A DNA stretch of 64,000 nt from Candidatus Krumholzibacteriota bacterium (GCA_034520215.1 JAXHNR010000001.1:796560-860559); one strand, 5' to 3'; counted from the first letter of the stretch, positions 45,286 through 55,199 are shown. Program-made: numbers and translations. The notes: a model not told the origin generated them from the letters alone.

Positions 45286-46977
45286 ATGAAATCAACGGAA
45301 AATAAAAAAGGAAAGACTGAACTTAGAACCTGCTGGGATTTTTTTGACTGCACGGAAAAGAATTGCCCGGCTTATGGTCAGAATAAAGTGTCATGTTGGG
45401 AAATAACCGGGCATAGATGCCGAGATAAGGTCTTTGGCAGAATAGAAGAAAAACTCATCAGATCCTGTTTCAACTGCCCCTTTTTCAAGACGCTCAAGCA
45501 GAGGATGAAAGGTCGAAGGTGGGAGGATATTACACTTCTTGAAACCCTCGAAGACGCTCTCATCCGTTCATCGAACTACTCTAAGAAGGTAGAAAATCTC
45601 TATATGGAAGTCATTAGGCGCAGTAAATTGATGAATTTACTTAGCGAAGTGAGCAAGATTATAACGCGCCTGGATAAGGAAGAAGACATAATACTCGCGA
45701 TTTTAACTGTTATTACAGCCAATGAAGGATTGTCCTACAACAGAGCGTTTGTATTTCTGAAGAGGGATGACCCCGACCTTCTAAGGGGTAAGTACGCCCT
45801 CGGGCCGTCAACCCCCGAAGAGGCGGGCAACCTTTGGAAGGTGCTGGAGAAGGAAAAGGATATTTCTATTGAAAAACTGGTCAGAAAGGGGCAGAGATTG
45901 GCCTATATCAGAAATAGTCCTTTATCGCGTTTGACTGAGGGACTTTCGCTGGATCTGAATGATTCTGAGAGTATCATCTCGAAAGGTATTTCGGAGGTTC
46001 GTTTTGTCAATGCTAAAGATTTGAAGAGTGAAGGGGATAAAAGAATCGCCGAGAAGCTGGGGCTTGAAGAATTCTGCTTCTGTCCGATTGCCACTGAGGA
46101 AGAACGTCTCGGTCTTGTATTGGTAGATAATCTATACTCCGGTAAGGAGATTACACCGGAAGACGCGCATCTTTTAGAGCTCGTCGTTAGTCACGCTACA
46201 ACGTCACTCAGGGCGGCCCAATTAAAAGAATCTTTAGAGACTAATATCCAGAGGCTTAAGGATTCTTACCGGATATTGAAAGCGAATGAAGAACGTATGA
46301 TGAAAGCTGAAAGACTCGCTATTTCGGGTGAAATGACATCTTCCGTTCTTCACGAGATTAAAAATCCCCTTGTGTCGATTGGCGGCTTCGCGCGAAATCT
46401 TTACAAGTCCGGTAATCTCAGTGAAAAGGACAGGGAGAAGGCCGAAGTTATAATGCGTGAGTCTCTGAGGCTGGAGAAATATCTTACAAATCTGCAGACT
46501 AGTGTAAATGAATTGAAATTGGAAGAAGGAGATATAAATCAGGTTATCGAAGAAACTTGCCAGATATTAAATTCTGATATAGAAAAAAGAAAGATAAAGT
46601 TGGAGAAGAATCTGGATTCTGATATTTCAAAGTGCAGATTCGATGAAGTTAAGATTCACGAGGTTCTGCTTAACATTATTCAAAATTCAATTGAAGCGGT
46701 TAGTAAGAATGGATATGTAAAGATACGTACATGGCAGGATGAGTCGAAGATATATGTGGAGATTTCAGATAACGGTGAAGGGATTCACAGCGAACGTCTT
46801 TCTAAAATATTTTCACCCTTTTACACGACTAAAGAAGACGGAGCCGGATTGGGACTTGCTTTTGCCCGTAAGATTGTACAAGACCATGGCGGCAAGATTT
46901 CAGTATCCAGCTCGAGAGGAAAGGGCGCGAGTTTTATAATAACTCTCAAACGTCTGGTAAAAGAGGCAAAAAAGTAA
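45286..46977 (+). CDS. cytosolic sensor histidine kinase with Cys-rich N-terminus and GAF domain
   Basis: A 563-aa kinase with no transmembrane helix. The N-terminus (16-64) has CWDFFDCTEKNCPAYG, SCWEITGHRC and CFNCPFF: seven Cys (16, 22, 27, 37, 45, 61, 64), a two-CW-like pattern that could bind a metal or Fe-S centre. A GAF-like domain spans about 115-310. The H-box is LHEIKNPLVSIGG with His356; the ATPase has NIIQNSIEAV, DNGEGI and GAGLGLAFARKIV. It likely senses an internal redox or ligand signal. No response regulator is adjacent, so its partner is unknown. Its transcription may start after the stem-loops upstream. Confidence 0.87.
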   Translation: MKSTENKKGKTELRTCWDFFDCTEKNCPAYGQNKVSCWEITGHRCRDKVFGRIEEKLIRSCFNCPFFKTLKQRMKGRRWEDITLLETLEDALIRSSNYSKKVENLYMEVIRRSKLMNLLSEVSKIITRLDKEEDIILAILTVITANEGLSYNRAFVFLKRDDPDLLRGKYALGPSTPEEAGNLWKVLEKEKDISIEKLVRKGQRLAYIRNSPLSRLTEGLSLDLNDSESIISKGISEVRFVNAKDLKSEGDKRIAEKLGLEEFCFCPIATEEERLGLVLVDNLYSGKEITPEDAHLLELVVSHATTSLRAAQLKESLETNIQRLKDSYRILKANEERMMKAERLAISGEMTSSVLHEIKNPLVSIGGFARNLYKSGNLSEKDREKAEVIMRESLRLEKYLTNLQTSVNELKLEEGDINQVIEETCQILNSDIEKRKIKLEKNLDSDISKCRFDEVKIHEVLLNIIQNSIEAVSKNGYVKIRTWQDESKIYVEISDNGEGIHSERLSKIFSPFYTTKEDGAGLGLAFARKIVQDHGGKISVSSSRGKGASFIITLKRLVKEAKK

Positions 46978-47152
46978 AAGGATATAACACATCCGGTTTT
47001 CTCTCTTCACGCCCGCGAGGGAGTGGCGCGTCCGGGGCTGACAGCAGGTCAAATTCCTCTAAAATAATCTAAGATATAGTATTTTGAATAAATTTCTTCT
47101 TTCATCATCTGCAGATATTTATATTTTTCATATTAACAGGAACAATCAGTAA

Positions 47153-47181
47153 TTGACAAAATAAGATTATACCTTTATGCT
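47153..47181 (+). promoter_or_regulatory. sigma70-like promoter for the B12/mutase operon
   Basis: TTGACA (47153-47158), 17-base spacer, TATGCT (47176-47181). It lies about 60 bases before ATG 47244, the first gene of the adenosyltransferase-meaB-mutase operon. No B12 box or cobalamin riboswitch pattern was recognised between it and the gene. Confidence 0.5.
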
Positions 47182-47243
47182 ACTGTCTCTTATGGCTGTT
47201 GTCCAAATTATATGCTGGATATATATGGGAGTACTAAAGGAAA

Positions 47244-47768
47244 ATGGGTTCGAATAAAGGAACTGTGCAGGTATATACCGGGAATGGAAAAGGGAAAACC
47301 ACCGCTTCACTGGGTGCCGCGCTCAGGGCCGCCGGACACGGCTGGCATGTTGTTATGATCCAGTTTATGAAGGGGCGCCTCTACGGCGAACTTATCAGCA
47401 GCCGGGAAATAGACGGTTTGATTATCGAGCAGTACGGCCGTGATGAATTTGTTGACCCTCTGAATCCGGAGCAAGTGGATGTAGAGCTTGCTGGAAAGGG
47501 CTGGAGTAGGGCTAAAGAATTGATCGATGATGGAAAGATCGATATGTTGATTCTAGATGAAATAAATGTTGCGGTATCGTTTGGACTTATATCTGTGAAA
47601 GATTTAGCGGAATTTATTGAAAAGAAACCCGAAAGACTCGAACTTATTCTCACTGGGCGTTACGCGGATGAAAAGATTATTGAGCTGAGTGATACTGTCA
47701 CCGAGATGGAAGAGATCAAACACCATTACCGCCAAAAGATTAAATCCAGGAAGGGTATAGAGTTCTGA
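47244..47768 (+). CDS. cobO: cob(I)yrinic acid a,c-diamide adenosyltransferase (CobA/BtuR type)
   Basis: A 174-aa enzyme that transfers the adenosyl group from ATP to cob(I)alamin, giving adenosylcobalamin. YTGNGKGKTTA (11-21) is the modified Walker A, MIQFMKGRLYGEL follows, LILDEINVAV is the Walker B-type strand and LILTGRYADEKI is the usual later block. It is the first gene of an operon that ends in an AdoCbl-dependent mutase, so it probably supplies cofactor directly to that enzyme; meaB starts 6 bases after its stop. Confidence 0.93.
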   Translation: MGSNKGTVQVYTGNGKGKTTASLGAALRAAGHGWHVVMIQFMKGRLYGELISSREIDGLIIEQYGRDEFVDPLNPEQVDVELAGKGWSRAKELIDDGKIDMLILDEINVAVSFGLISVKDLAEFIEKKPERLELILTGRYADEKIIELSDTVTEMEEIKHHYRQKIKSRKGIEF

Positions 47769-47774
47769 TAAGAT

Positions 47775-48740
47775 ATGGTTCGAAATGTTAGAATAGATTC
47801 CGTTCTTGAAGACTTTCGTAAAGGGAAAAGCGCTGCCGCGGGCAGACTTCTTTCAATTCTTGAAAATGGAGGGAAAGAAGCCGAAAAGGCAGTAGAGTTT
47901 ATATTCCCCTACATAAGGGGGGTGTACAGAGTTGGTTTCACTGGTCCCCCAGGCGCTGGTAAAAGCACGATCATCTCAAGGTTAACCTCGCATTACAGAG
48001 AAGACGACAAAAGTGTGGGGATTATCGTCGTTGATCCGACCAGTCCTTTCAGCGGGGGAGCTCTTCTCGGGGACAGGGTGAGAATGCAGCAGTTTTCCGA
48101 TGATCCGGGAGTGTTTGTAAGGAGCCTTGCCAGCAGGGGAAGTCTGGGCGGGATTTCAAACTGTACAGATGAAGCAATAGATATTCTCGACGCCTACGGC
48201 AAAGATATAGTGTTTATTGAGACAGTCGGCGTAGGACAGTCGGAACTGGAAATCGCCGATAAAACTCACACGGTTGTAGTGATTCTGGTCCCCGAATCCG
48301 GTGACTCTATTCAGGCTATGAAAGCGGGGCTTATGGAGATAGGAGATATCTTTGTAATGAATAAATCGGACCATCAGGACGCGGAGATGGCTGCCAGAGA
48401 GATCGAATCTGTCTTGAAGTTAAAGGATGTTTCGGAAAATCAGTGGTCTCCGAGGGTGATTCTGACCTGCGGATTGAGAAATGAAGGGATTGATAACCTC
48501 AAGAAAGCTATTCAGGAACACAGGGATTTTCTGACCGAGAAAAACCTCATGAAAGAAAAGAACAAAGAGATTCTATTTTTACGCGTGAGAAACGCCTTGC
48601 TTGACCGTCTTGAGAGAAGGATAAGGAGCAGCCCGAGAATAAGAAAATTGCTCGATGAGAAAATGAAAGAAGTGTACGCGGGCGATATATCACCCTACAG
48701 TGTCGTCGATGAGCTTGAGAAAATGATAAATATTGAATAA
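47775..48740 (+). CDS. meaB: MeaB-type G-protein chaperone of a B12-dependent acyl-CoA mutase
   Basis: A 321-aa GTPase (ArgK/MeaB family). Walker A is GPPGAGKST (57-65), Walker B/switch has VDPTSPFSGGALLGDRVRM, and SLASRGSLGGIS and ETVGVGQSE are standard. The base-specificity NKSD is at about 196-199. MeaB gates cofactor loading and protects or reactivates the mutase. A C-terminal dimerisation arm is present. The family protects both methylmalonyl- and isobutyryl-CoA mutases, so it does not settle the substrate. It sits between the adenosyltransferase and the mutase large subunit, the expected order. Confidence 0.95.
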   Translation: MVRNVRIDSVLEDFRKGKSAAAGRLLSILENGGKEAEKAVEFIFPYIRGVYRVGFTGPPGAGKSTIISRLTSHYREDDKSVGIIVVDPTSPFSGGALLGDRVRMQQFSDDPGVFVRSLASRGSLGGISNCTDEAIDILDAYGKDIVFIETVGVGQSELEIADKTHTVVVILVPESGDSIQAMKAGLMEIGDIFVMNKSDHQDAEMAAREIESVLKLKDVSENQWSPRVILTCGLRNEGIDNLKKAIQEHRDFLTEKNLMKEKNKEILFLRVRNALLDRLERRIRSSPRIRKLLDEKMKEVYAGDISPYSVVDELEKMINIE

Positions 48741-48796
48741 TATAAATATAGAGTTATCGAGAGGAAGCTTTAGCTTAAGGATCCGAAAGGGTTATT

Positions 48797-50461
48797 ATGA
48801 AAGAGGAAGAAAGAAAACGGTACGAAGAGAACAAGAAAAGGTACTTCGATAAAATAAAAGACCTCAAACAACAGGATATAGATTTCACAACAGTTTCTTC
48901 GCAACCTGTTAAGCCCATTTATACTCCTGATGATACTGAGGAACTGGATTATAACCTTGATCTGGGTTTTCCCGGTGAATATCCATATACACGCGGTGTT
49001 TACCCTAATATGTACCGCGGAAGGTTCTGGACCATGAGACAGTTTGCCGGTTTTGGTTCAGCTGCGGACACAAACGGCAGATATCACTATCTCCTGGGCC
49101 ATGGACAGACAGGACTCAGTGTTGCCTTCGACATGCCTACGATTATGGGTTTAGACTCGGATCATGAGCGTTCTCTGGGTGAGGTTGGGAAGTGCGGTGT
49201 GGCTATAGATTCACTTCGGGATATAGAGATACTCTTTGACGGAATAGACCTCTCGAAGATCACAACTTCCATGACCATTAACGCCCCGGCATCAATTCTA
49301 CTCGCTTTTTATCTTACCGCGGGTGAGAAGAAAGGGATCGGGCTTGATAAAATGGGGGGGACAATACAGAACGATATTTTAAAGGAATATATCGCTCAAA
49401 AATCATGGATATTCCCTCCGGAACCTTCAATGCGTATCATAACAGATATATTGGAATTCTGCTCTAAGAACGTACCAAGGTGGAATACGATCAGTATCAG
49501 CGGCTATCATATAAGGGAGGCAGGTTCTACCGCGGTTCAGGAACTGGCTTTCACTCTCGCTGACGGTTTTGCCTATGTTGAAGCCGGGATAGAAGCTGGA
49601 CTTGATGTGGATGATTTTGCTCCCAGATTATCTTTTTTCTTTAATTCTCATCTGGATTTCTTCGAGGAGATCGTAAAGTACCGGGCCGCAAGGAAAATAT
49701 GGGCAAAGAGGATGAAAGAGAAATACGGGGCGAAGAAGGAAAAATCTCTTCTTCTGAGATTTCACACACAGACCGCGGGTTGTTCTTTGACAGCGCAGCA
49801 ACCGGAGAACAATATAGTGCGCACTGCTTTCCAGGGGCTTTCAGCGGTACTTGGCGGCACTCAATCCCTTCATACCAATTCTATGGATGAAACGCTCGCG
49901 CTTCCATCCGAGAAAGCGGTCCGTATAGCGCTGAGGACCCAGCAGATCATTGCTCACGAAACAGGAACGGCAAATACTATTGACCCTCTGGCGGGCAGTT
50001 ATTTCATCGAAGCCCAGACACGCAAGATGGAAGAGCAGGCTGAGGATTATTTCAGGAAGATCGATGAGCTGGGAGGGGTTATTAAAGCGATAGAGAAGGG
50101 TTTTTTCCAGAAAGAGATAAGCAGAGCGGCATATAAATATCAGAAGCAGGTAGAGGAAAAGAAAAAGATAATAGTGGGGTTAAACAAGTTTGTTATGGAG
50201 AATGAAGAGATAGATATCCCTATCCTCAAGATTGATCCCGAAGTTGAGAAAAATCAGAGCGAAGCTCTGGCCCAGGTTCGTGAAGGTAGGGACAATGACA
50301 AAGTTAAGAGGGAACTTGAAAGGTTATCCAAGACAGCTGAAAGCACAGATAATATCATGCCTGTAATGCTCGATTGTGCCGGATGTTACTGCACAGAGGG
50401 TGAGATAATATCCGAGTTGAAAAAAGTGTTTGGTGAATATCAGGAGCCGATATTTTTATAA
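48797..50461 (+). CDS. B12-dependent acyl-CoA mutase large subunit, isobutyryl-CoA mutase-like residues
   Basis: A 554-aa catalytic subunit with a TIM barrel and no B12 domain. Blocks include [15 protein letters not shown] (188-202), [11 protein letters not shown] with Tyr237 and His238, and [16 protein letters not shown]. Overall it resembles the archaeal-type split methylmalonyl-CoA mutases. The two specificity positions differ: Phe83 in RQFAGFG (Tyr89 in P. shermanii) and Gln201 in YIAQKS (Arg207). Phe and Gln are the residues of isobutyryl-CoA mutase, where Arg is not needed for a free carboxylate. The likely reaction is isobutyryl-CoA to n-butyryl-CoA. AAAGGG precedes the ATG. Confidence 0.9.
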   Translation: MKEEERKRYEENKKRYFDKIKDLKQQDIDFTTVSSQPVKPIYTPDDTEELDYNLDLGFPGEYPYTRGVYPNMYRGRFWTMRQFAGFGSAADTNGRYHYLLGHGQTGLSVAFDMPTIMGLDSDHERSLGEVGKCGVAIDSLRDIEILFDGIDLSKITTSMTINAPASILLAFYLTAGEKKGIGLDKMGGTIQNDILKEYIAQKSWIFPPEPSMRIITDILEFCSKNVPRWNTISISGYHIREAGSTAVQELAFTLADGFAYVEAGIEAGLDVDDFAPRLSFFFNSHLDFFEEIVKYRAARKIWAKRMKEKYGAKKEKSLLLRFHTQTAGCSLTAQQPENNIVRTAFQGLSAVLGGTQSLHTNSMDETLALPSEKAVRIALRTQQIIAHETGTANTIDPLAGSYFIEAQTRKMEEQAEDYFRKIDELGGVIKAIEKGFFQKEISRAAYKYQKQVEEKKKIIVGLNKFVMENEEIDIPILKIDPEVEKNQSEALAQVREGRDNDKVKRELERLSKTAESTDNIMPVMLDCAGCYCTEGEIISELKKVFGEYQEPIFL

Positions 50462-50484
50462 AGTAAACGCTGGAGGAAACAGAG

Positions 50485-50886
50485 ATGGATAAGAAGATCC
50501 GAGTGTTGGTTGCCAAGCCAGGTCTTGACGGTCATGACAGAGGGGCGAAGGTTGTAGCAAATGCTCTGAAAGATGCCGGAATGGAGGTTATTTATACCGG
50601 TCTTCATCAAACCCCCGGGATGATCGCGGAATCAGCGGTTCAGGAGGATGTTGATGTTATAGGACTAAGTATTTTATCCGGAGCTCACATGACGATGTTT
50701 CCGAAAGTTATCGAATTGCTCAAGGAAAAGGGAGCCGATGATATTATGGTTTTCGGAGGCGGGATTATCCCCGCTGAGGATATAGAAAGTCTTGAATCTT
50801 CAGGTGTCGCGAAGGTTTTTGGCCCCGGGACTAATACGAAAGAAATTATCGATTTTCTGAAGGCGGAGTTTGGAGGTGAGAAATAG
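50485..50886 (+). CDS. B12-binding small subunit of acyl-CoA mutase
   Basis: A 133-aa cobalamin-binding Rossmann-type domain. DGHDRGAK holds the DxHxxG motif: Asp15, His17 (the lower cobalt ligand) and Gly20. LSILSGAHM and VFGGGIIP complete the base-off B12 site. Together with the large subunit it forms a split mutase (as in archaea or Icm). GGAGG precedes the ATG, 23 bases after the large-subunit stop. A separate small subunit is consistent with either methylmalonyl- or isobutyryl-type enzymes. Confidence 0.95.
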   Translation: MDKKIRVLVAKPGLDGHDRGAKVVANALKDAGMEVIYTGLHQTPGMIAESAVQEDVDVIGLSILSGAHMTMFPKVIELLKEKGADDIMVFGGGIIPAEDIESLESSGVAKVFGPGTNTKEIIDFLKAEFGGEK

Positions 50887-51013
50887 CAACAGGTATAACA
50901 ACTATAAATACCAATATAACAAGCATTAATAGTATATACTTAAAGTAACTTATTAATTGTTTATAAGCGATATTGTAAGGGGTATCGCTGAATGTGTGAA
51001 AGGAGAAATCTTG

Positions 51014-52195
51014 ATGAGTGAAGTAGTTATAACAGGGGCTGTAAGGACAGCGATAGGTAAATTTGGCGGAGGGCTCTCGAAACTACGCGGACCTGAGCTG
51101 GGCAGCAAGGTGGTTGCTGAAACGATCAAGCGTGCAGGTATAGATGGTCAGCAGGTTGATGAAGTGATTATGGGAACGGTGCTCGGAGCGGGTTTAGGAC
51201 AGAACCCCGCCCGCCAGGCAGCTATCTACGGAGGAGTGTCAACATCGGTAGGTGCTATGACAATCAACAAGGTTTGCGGTTCTGGACTTAAAGCGGTAGT
51301 ACTCGGCGCTCAGGCAATAAAACTGGGTGATGAGGAGATAGTGGTAGCCGGAGGCATGGAAAGTATGAGTAATGCTCCGTATATTCTACGAAAAGCCAGA
51401 ACGGGATATAGATTGGGAGACGGCAAACTGGTTGACTCCATGGTTTATGACGGACTGTGGGATATTTATAATGATTTTCATATGGGTAATACGGGAGAAC
51501 TCGTAGCTGAAAAGTATAGTGTTTCAAGAGAGCAGCAGGACGAATATTCTCTGAGAAGTCACGAGAAAGCTGTAAAAGCCCGCGAGGAAGGCTGGTTTGA
51601 CGAGGAAATAGTTCCTGTCTCTGTGCCCAGGAGCAAAGGCGAACCTGTAACAATAGATAAGGATGAAGGCCCGCGTTCAGACACCAATATGGAAGCTCTC
51701 TCCAAACTCAAACCTGTATTTAAAAAGGGAGGTACCCTGACAGCGGGTAACTCTTCGCAGATAAGTGACGCCGCCTCCGCTATGACCCTTATGACGGACA
51801 AGAAAGCGAAGGATATGGGCGTGGAACCTATTGCCAGAATAACAGGGTATGCTACAGGGGGAATGGATCCGGAGTGGGTTATGATGGCTCCGACGGTAGC
51901 GGTTTCCAAACTCCTTGATAAAACGGGGATGAAAATCGACGATTTTGATCTAATTGAACTCAATGAAGCTTTTGCTGTCCAGCCGTGCGCTATTATTAAA
52001 GAGCTGGGTATGAATGCCGACAAGGTTAACATTCACGGCGGAGCTGTGGCTTTAGGCCATCCCATCGGGTGTTCCGGAGCAAGAGTACTCGTTACTCTTC
52101 TCTACGCGCTGAAGAGAACGGGAGGCGGCAGGGGCTTAGCGACTCTATGTCTCGGAGGAGGAAACGCTGTCGCTCTGAGCGTTGAGATGATATAG
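51014..52195 (+). CDS. acetyl-CoA C-acetyltransferase (thiolase)
   Basis: A 393-aa type II thiolase. The nucleophile is Cys88 (NKVCGSG); His349 (GHPIGCSGAR) and Cys379 (LCLGGGNA) complete the site, and NEAFAVQP is present. It joins two acetyl-CoA to acetoacetyl-CoA or does the reverse cleavage. The ATG 51014 has AGGAG 8 bases upstream; the longer reading from 50957 has no site. It is followed by the 3-hydroxybutyryl-CoA dehydrogenase, so the two likely make 3-hydroxybutyryl-CoA. A crotonase at 61992 could supply the next step. Confidence 0.94.
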   Translation: MSEVVITGAVRTAIGKFGGGLSKLRGPELGSKVVAETIKRAGIDGQQVDEVIMGTVLGAGLGQNPARQAAIYGGVSTSVGAMTINKVCGSGLKAVVLGAQAIKLGDEEIVVAGGMESMSNAPYILRKARTGYRLGDGKLVDSMVYDGLWDIYNDFHMGNTGELVAEKYSVSREQQDEYSLRSHEKAVKAREEGWFDEEIVPVSVPRSKGEPVTIDKDEGPRSDTNMEALSKLKPVFKKGGTLTAGNSSQISDAASAMTLMTDKKAKDMGVEPIARITGYATGGMDPEWVMMAPTVAVSKLLDKTGMKIDDFDLIELNEAFAVQPCAIIKELGMNADKVNIHGGAVALGHPIGCSGARVLVTLLYALKRTGGGRGLATLCLGGGNAVALSVEMI

Positions 52196-52255
52196 GACTA
52201 TAATAAATTTATCGCAAGCTAATAAAAGCGTTCTTTCTACGGGAGGTCAGTTTAT

Positions 52256-53107
52256 ATGAATATAAAAAAGGTTACGGTCGCGGGCGCGGGTACAATGGGC
52301 AATGGAATCGCTCAGGTATTCGCGCAGAACGGGTTCGAAGTTACAATGCTGGATGTAAAAGAGGAGTTTCTGAAGCGGGCGGTGGAAACTATAAAGAAGA
52401 ACCTCGGAAGAATGTCCAAAAAGGGGAAAATAGAAGAGAAAGAAATAGATGTCATCATGGGCAGGATAAAGACAGTTACTGAAGCCGAAGATGCCTCGGA
52501 TTGTGATTTTCTCGTCGAGGCTATATTCGAAGATTTCAATGCTAAATCTCAGATTTTCAGAAAGTTTGATTCTCTATGCGGCAGCGATGTCATCTTCGCG
52601 AGTAACACCTCTTCTATATCAATAACATCCCTTGCTTCTGAGACGTCAAGGCCCGGGAAGTTTATAGGAATGCACTTTATGAATCCGGTGCCTGTTATGA
52701 AACTGATCGAGGTAATAAGAGGCTTAGCTACAGATGACGAGACGACAAATAAGGTGGTATCACTTAGTAAAAAACTTCAGAAGGTTCCTCTTGAAGCTAA
52801 TGATTATCCGGGATTTGTAGCAAACAGAGTGCTCATGCCCATGATTAATGAAGCCTGCTTCTGTCTTATGGAGGGTGTTGCTGAAAAGGAAGCCATCGAC
52901 GGAGTAATGAAACTTGGGATGGCTCATCCTATGGGACCGCTCGCTCTCGCGGATCTGATCGGTCTTGATATATGCCTTAATATTCTAAGGGTTCTTCAGG
53001 ACGGTTTTGGAGATCCTAAATACAGGCCCTGTCCGCTTCTTGTCAAGAAGGTCGAGGCGGGACATCTGGGGAGAAAGACAGGTCACGGTTTTTACGAATA
53101 TGACTGA
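52256..53107 (+). CDS. hbd: 3-hydroxybutyryl-CoA dehydrogenase
   Basis: A 283-aa dehydrogenase acting on 3-hydroxyacyl-CoA, usual length for the short Hbd type. The N-terminal Rossmann motif is [33 protein letters not shown] and [15 protein letters not shown] hold the catalytic Ser and His; the C-terminal half has [20 protein letters not shown] and the ending [16 protein letters not shown] precedes the ATG by about 9 bases. NAD or NADP preference cannot be read with certainty. It is 60 bases after the thiolase and convergent with the carboxyltransferase gene. Confidence 0.94.
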   Translation: MNIKKVTVAGAGTMGNGIAQVFAQNGFEVTMLDVKEEFLKRAVETIKKNLGRMSKKGKIEEKEIDVIMGRIKTVTEAEDASDCDFLVEAIFEDFNAKSQIFRKFDSLCGSDVIFASNTSSISITSLASETSRPGKFIGMHFMNPVPVMKLIEVIRGLATDDETTNKVVSLSKKLQKVPLEANDYPGFVANRVLMPMINEACFCLMEGVAEKEAIDGVMKLGMAHPMGPLALADLIGLDICLNILRVLQDGFGDPKYRPCPLLVKKVEAGHLGRKTGHGFYEYD

Positions 53108-53228
53108 TTAGCCATTCTCTCGCGGGGATACCTTTAAGTACTTTATTGCAAGAAGAGGTTAAGAGACCGCCGCGGCATTCTTTTATATGGAAGTTTCCCT
53201 GTAAGCCCCCCTGAAGCGCGGTATAGTC

Positions 53229-54782
53229 CTACAGCGGAATATTACCGTGTTTTTTAGGAGGCAGCTCCTGTCTTTTATTCAGCAGATTTTCAAGGGCTTG
53301 AATTATCATAGGTCTTGTGTTTTCAGGCATTATTACATCGTCTAAGTAACCCATACTGGCGGCTATATAAGGGTTGGCAAAGGCTTTTTCATATTCATTT
53401 ATCTTTTCCTCCAGTTTTTCTTCCGGGTTCTCTGAGTTCTTGATATCTTTTCTGTATAAGATGTTTGCCGCGCCCTCAGCCCCCATAACCGCGAGCTCCG
53501 CCGTGGGCCACGCAATATTGTAATCTGAACGAATATGTTTGCTGGACATAACGCAATACGCCCCGCCGTATGCCTTCCTGGTCACAATGGTGAGTTTTGG
53601 GACCGTGGCCTCACAGTAGGCGAAAATAAGTTTAGCGCCGTGTTTAATAATACCTTGCCATTCCTGGTCAGTTCCCGGCAGAAAGCCGGGCACATCTTCC
53701 AGTGTAAGAAGGGGAATGTTGAAAGCGTCGCAGAATCTTACGAACCGGGCGGCCTTGATTGAGCCGTCAATGTCGAGAACTCCGGCAAGATGAGCCGGTT
53801 GATTGGCGACTATTCCTACAACGTGTCCATTCATTCTGGCTAGTCCGATAACTACATTCTTGCTGTGAAGGGCTTGGACTTCAAAGAATTGACCGTTATC
53901 GACGATAAGTTCAATGACTTTGAGTATATCGTAAGGGGTTCTCGGATCATTAGGGATAATTTTATTCAATTTCTTTTCTGTGCGAGCGGGATTGTCGCTG
54001 GAAGCTGAGACGGGCGGGTTTTCCAGATTATTCTGTGGAAGGAAAGAAAGCAGTGTCTTTATCATATCGATACAGCTTTCGTCATCTTCGGCTAGAAAGT
54101 GAGCTACCCCGCTCTTGGTATTGTGAGTAACCGCGCCCCCGAGTTCTTCCTGAGATATATCTTCATGTGTAACTTTTTTTATAACATTGGGCCCCGTAAT
54201 AAACATATGACTCGTGTTTTCGACCATAAACACAAAGTCTGTAAGGGCGGGAGAGTAAACCGCTCCTCCCGCGCTAGGTCCCATTATTGCCGAAATCTGA
54301 GGGACAACACCGGAAGAAAGAGTGTTTCTGAGGAATATATCCGCGACTCCCGCCAAGCTCGCTACACCTTCCTGGATTCTCGCTCCCCCGCTGTCGTTCA
54401 TTCCTATTATCGGCGCGCCGTTCTCCAGAGCCTTTTCCTGCAGCCGGGTAATCTTACGGGTGTTGGCTTCGCTTAGAGACCCGCCGAGAACGGAGAAGTC
54501 CTGGGCGAAGGCGTAAGCGTGTCTTCCGTTTACCAATCCATATCCGCATATAACGCCGTCACCGACTATTTTCTTTTTTTCCATTCCCGGCCATGTTGAA
54601 CGGTGGGTAACGAAAACGCCGGTTTCCTGGAAAGTTCCCTCATCGAATAAAATATGAATACGTTCTCTGGCGGTAAGACGTCCGGAGCTGTGGATCTTTT
54701 CTATACGGGCTTTTCCTCCCGCGAGGAGCACTTTTTTTCTGTTTTCTCTTAGCTTTTTATATTTTTCTTCTTTCGATTCCAA
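53229..54782 (-). CDS. acyl-CoA carboxyltransferase beta subunit (PccB/MmdA type)
   Basis: A 517-aa biotin-dependent carboxyltransferase of the propionyl-CoA carboxylase beta or methylmalonyl-CoA decarboxylase alpha family. Motifs: KIHSSGRLTARERIHILFDE, FAQDFSVLGGSLSEANTRKI, MNDSGGARIQEGVASLAG, GPSAGGAVYSPALTDFVFM, LEDVPGFLPGTDQEWQGIIK and RKAYGGAYCVMSSKHIRSD. No biotin carrier or carboxylase is adjacent. TTG start with GGGGAGGG a few bases upstream. It is transcribed toward hbd. Whether it carboxylates propionyl-CoA or decarboxylates methylmalonyl-CoA cannot be told from this subunit. Confidence 0.9.
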   Translation of the reverse strand: MESKEEKYKKLRENRKKVLLAGGKARIEKIHSSGRLTARERIHILFDEGTFQETGVFVTHRSTWPGMEKKKIVGDGVICGYGLVNGRHAYAFAQDFSVLGGSLSEANTRKITRLQEKALENGAPIIGMNDSGGARIQEGVASLAGVADIFLRNTLSSGVVPQISAIMGPSAGGAVYSPALTDFVFMVENTSHMFITGPNVIKKVTHEDISQEELGGAVTHNTKSGVAHFLAEDDESCIDMIKTLLSFLPQNNLENPPVSASSDNPARTEKKLNKIIPNDPRTPYDILKVIELIVDNGQFFEVQALHSKNVVIGLARMNGHVVGIVANQPAHLAGVLDIDGSIKAARFVRFCDAFNIPLLTLEDVPGFLPGTDQEWQGIIKHGAKLIFAYCEATVPKLTIVTRKAYGGAYCVMSSKHIRSDYNIAWPTAELAVMGAEGAANILYRKDIKNSENPEEKLEEKINEYEKAFANPYIAASMGYLDDVIMPENTRPMIIQALENLLNKRQELPPKKHGNIPL

Positions 54783-54884
54783 TTTTCCCTCCCCCTGGGA
54801 GATCTTTCGGTTCAGTAAATTTTATATCCGCGTGCGTAAATTATAATAGGGGAAAATCCCCTCATTGGTCAATCGGAATAAATT

Positions 54885-55199
54885 TTGGAGTTTCCCCAAT
54901 TTTTATAACCTATAAGGTAGTCGATGATTTGTAACAGTATGCGGCTGATTGATATTTTCAAAATCGTGGTCAATTACTCGCCGGCCGAGCAAGTCTGCGG
55001 GCTCTCCCGCCTCGGGCTCGCTCTTTCTCCCCCTTCGGGTCAGAAATCCTTGCCCGCTCGCCCTCCTTTGTGCTTTTTAAGGAAACAATCAACGCATAAA
55101 AATAATGTTTCAAAAATCTATTCCATTTAGAGGTAAAGCTAACCATTGGATATTATTCGTTATAACGGCTTTTGTTCTAGCTTTATAGATGGTCCCAGA
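54885..55199 (+). mobile_element. structured MITE-like element, subfamily A, copy 2 (decayed)
   Basis: An element of about 315 bp, inverted relative to copy A1. Its left end TTGGAGTTTCCCCAATTTTT and the following 60 bases match A1, including TATAACCTATAAGGTAGTC and the stem arm at 54941-54963. The core GCCTCGGGCTCGCTCTTTCT and TTGCCCGCTCGCCCTCC also match. The 3' stem arm (about 55075-55098) is degraded to CTTTTTAAGGAAACAATCAA and the far end is diverged, so the right border is an estimate. Flanks GAATAAATT (54876-54884) and CAATTAATT (55200-55208) agree at 7 of 9 bases, as expected for an old insertion. Confidence 0.65.

Noticed and set aside
46978-47243. Possible cobalamin riboswitch upstream of the adenosyltransferase
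   Set aside because: No B12 box or the usual multi-stem layout was seen; only a moderately good promoter.
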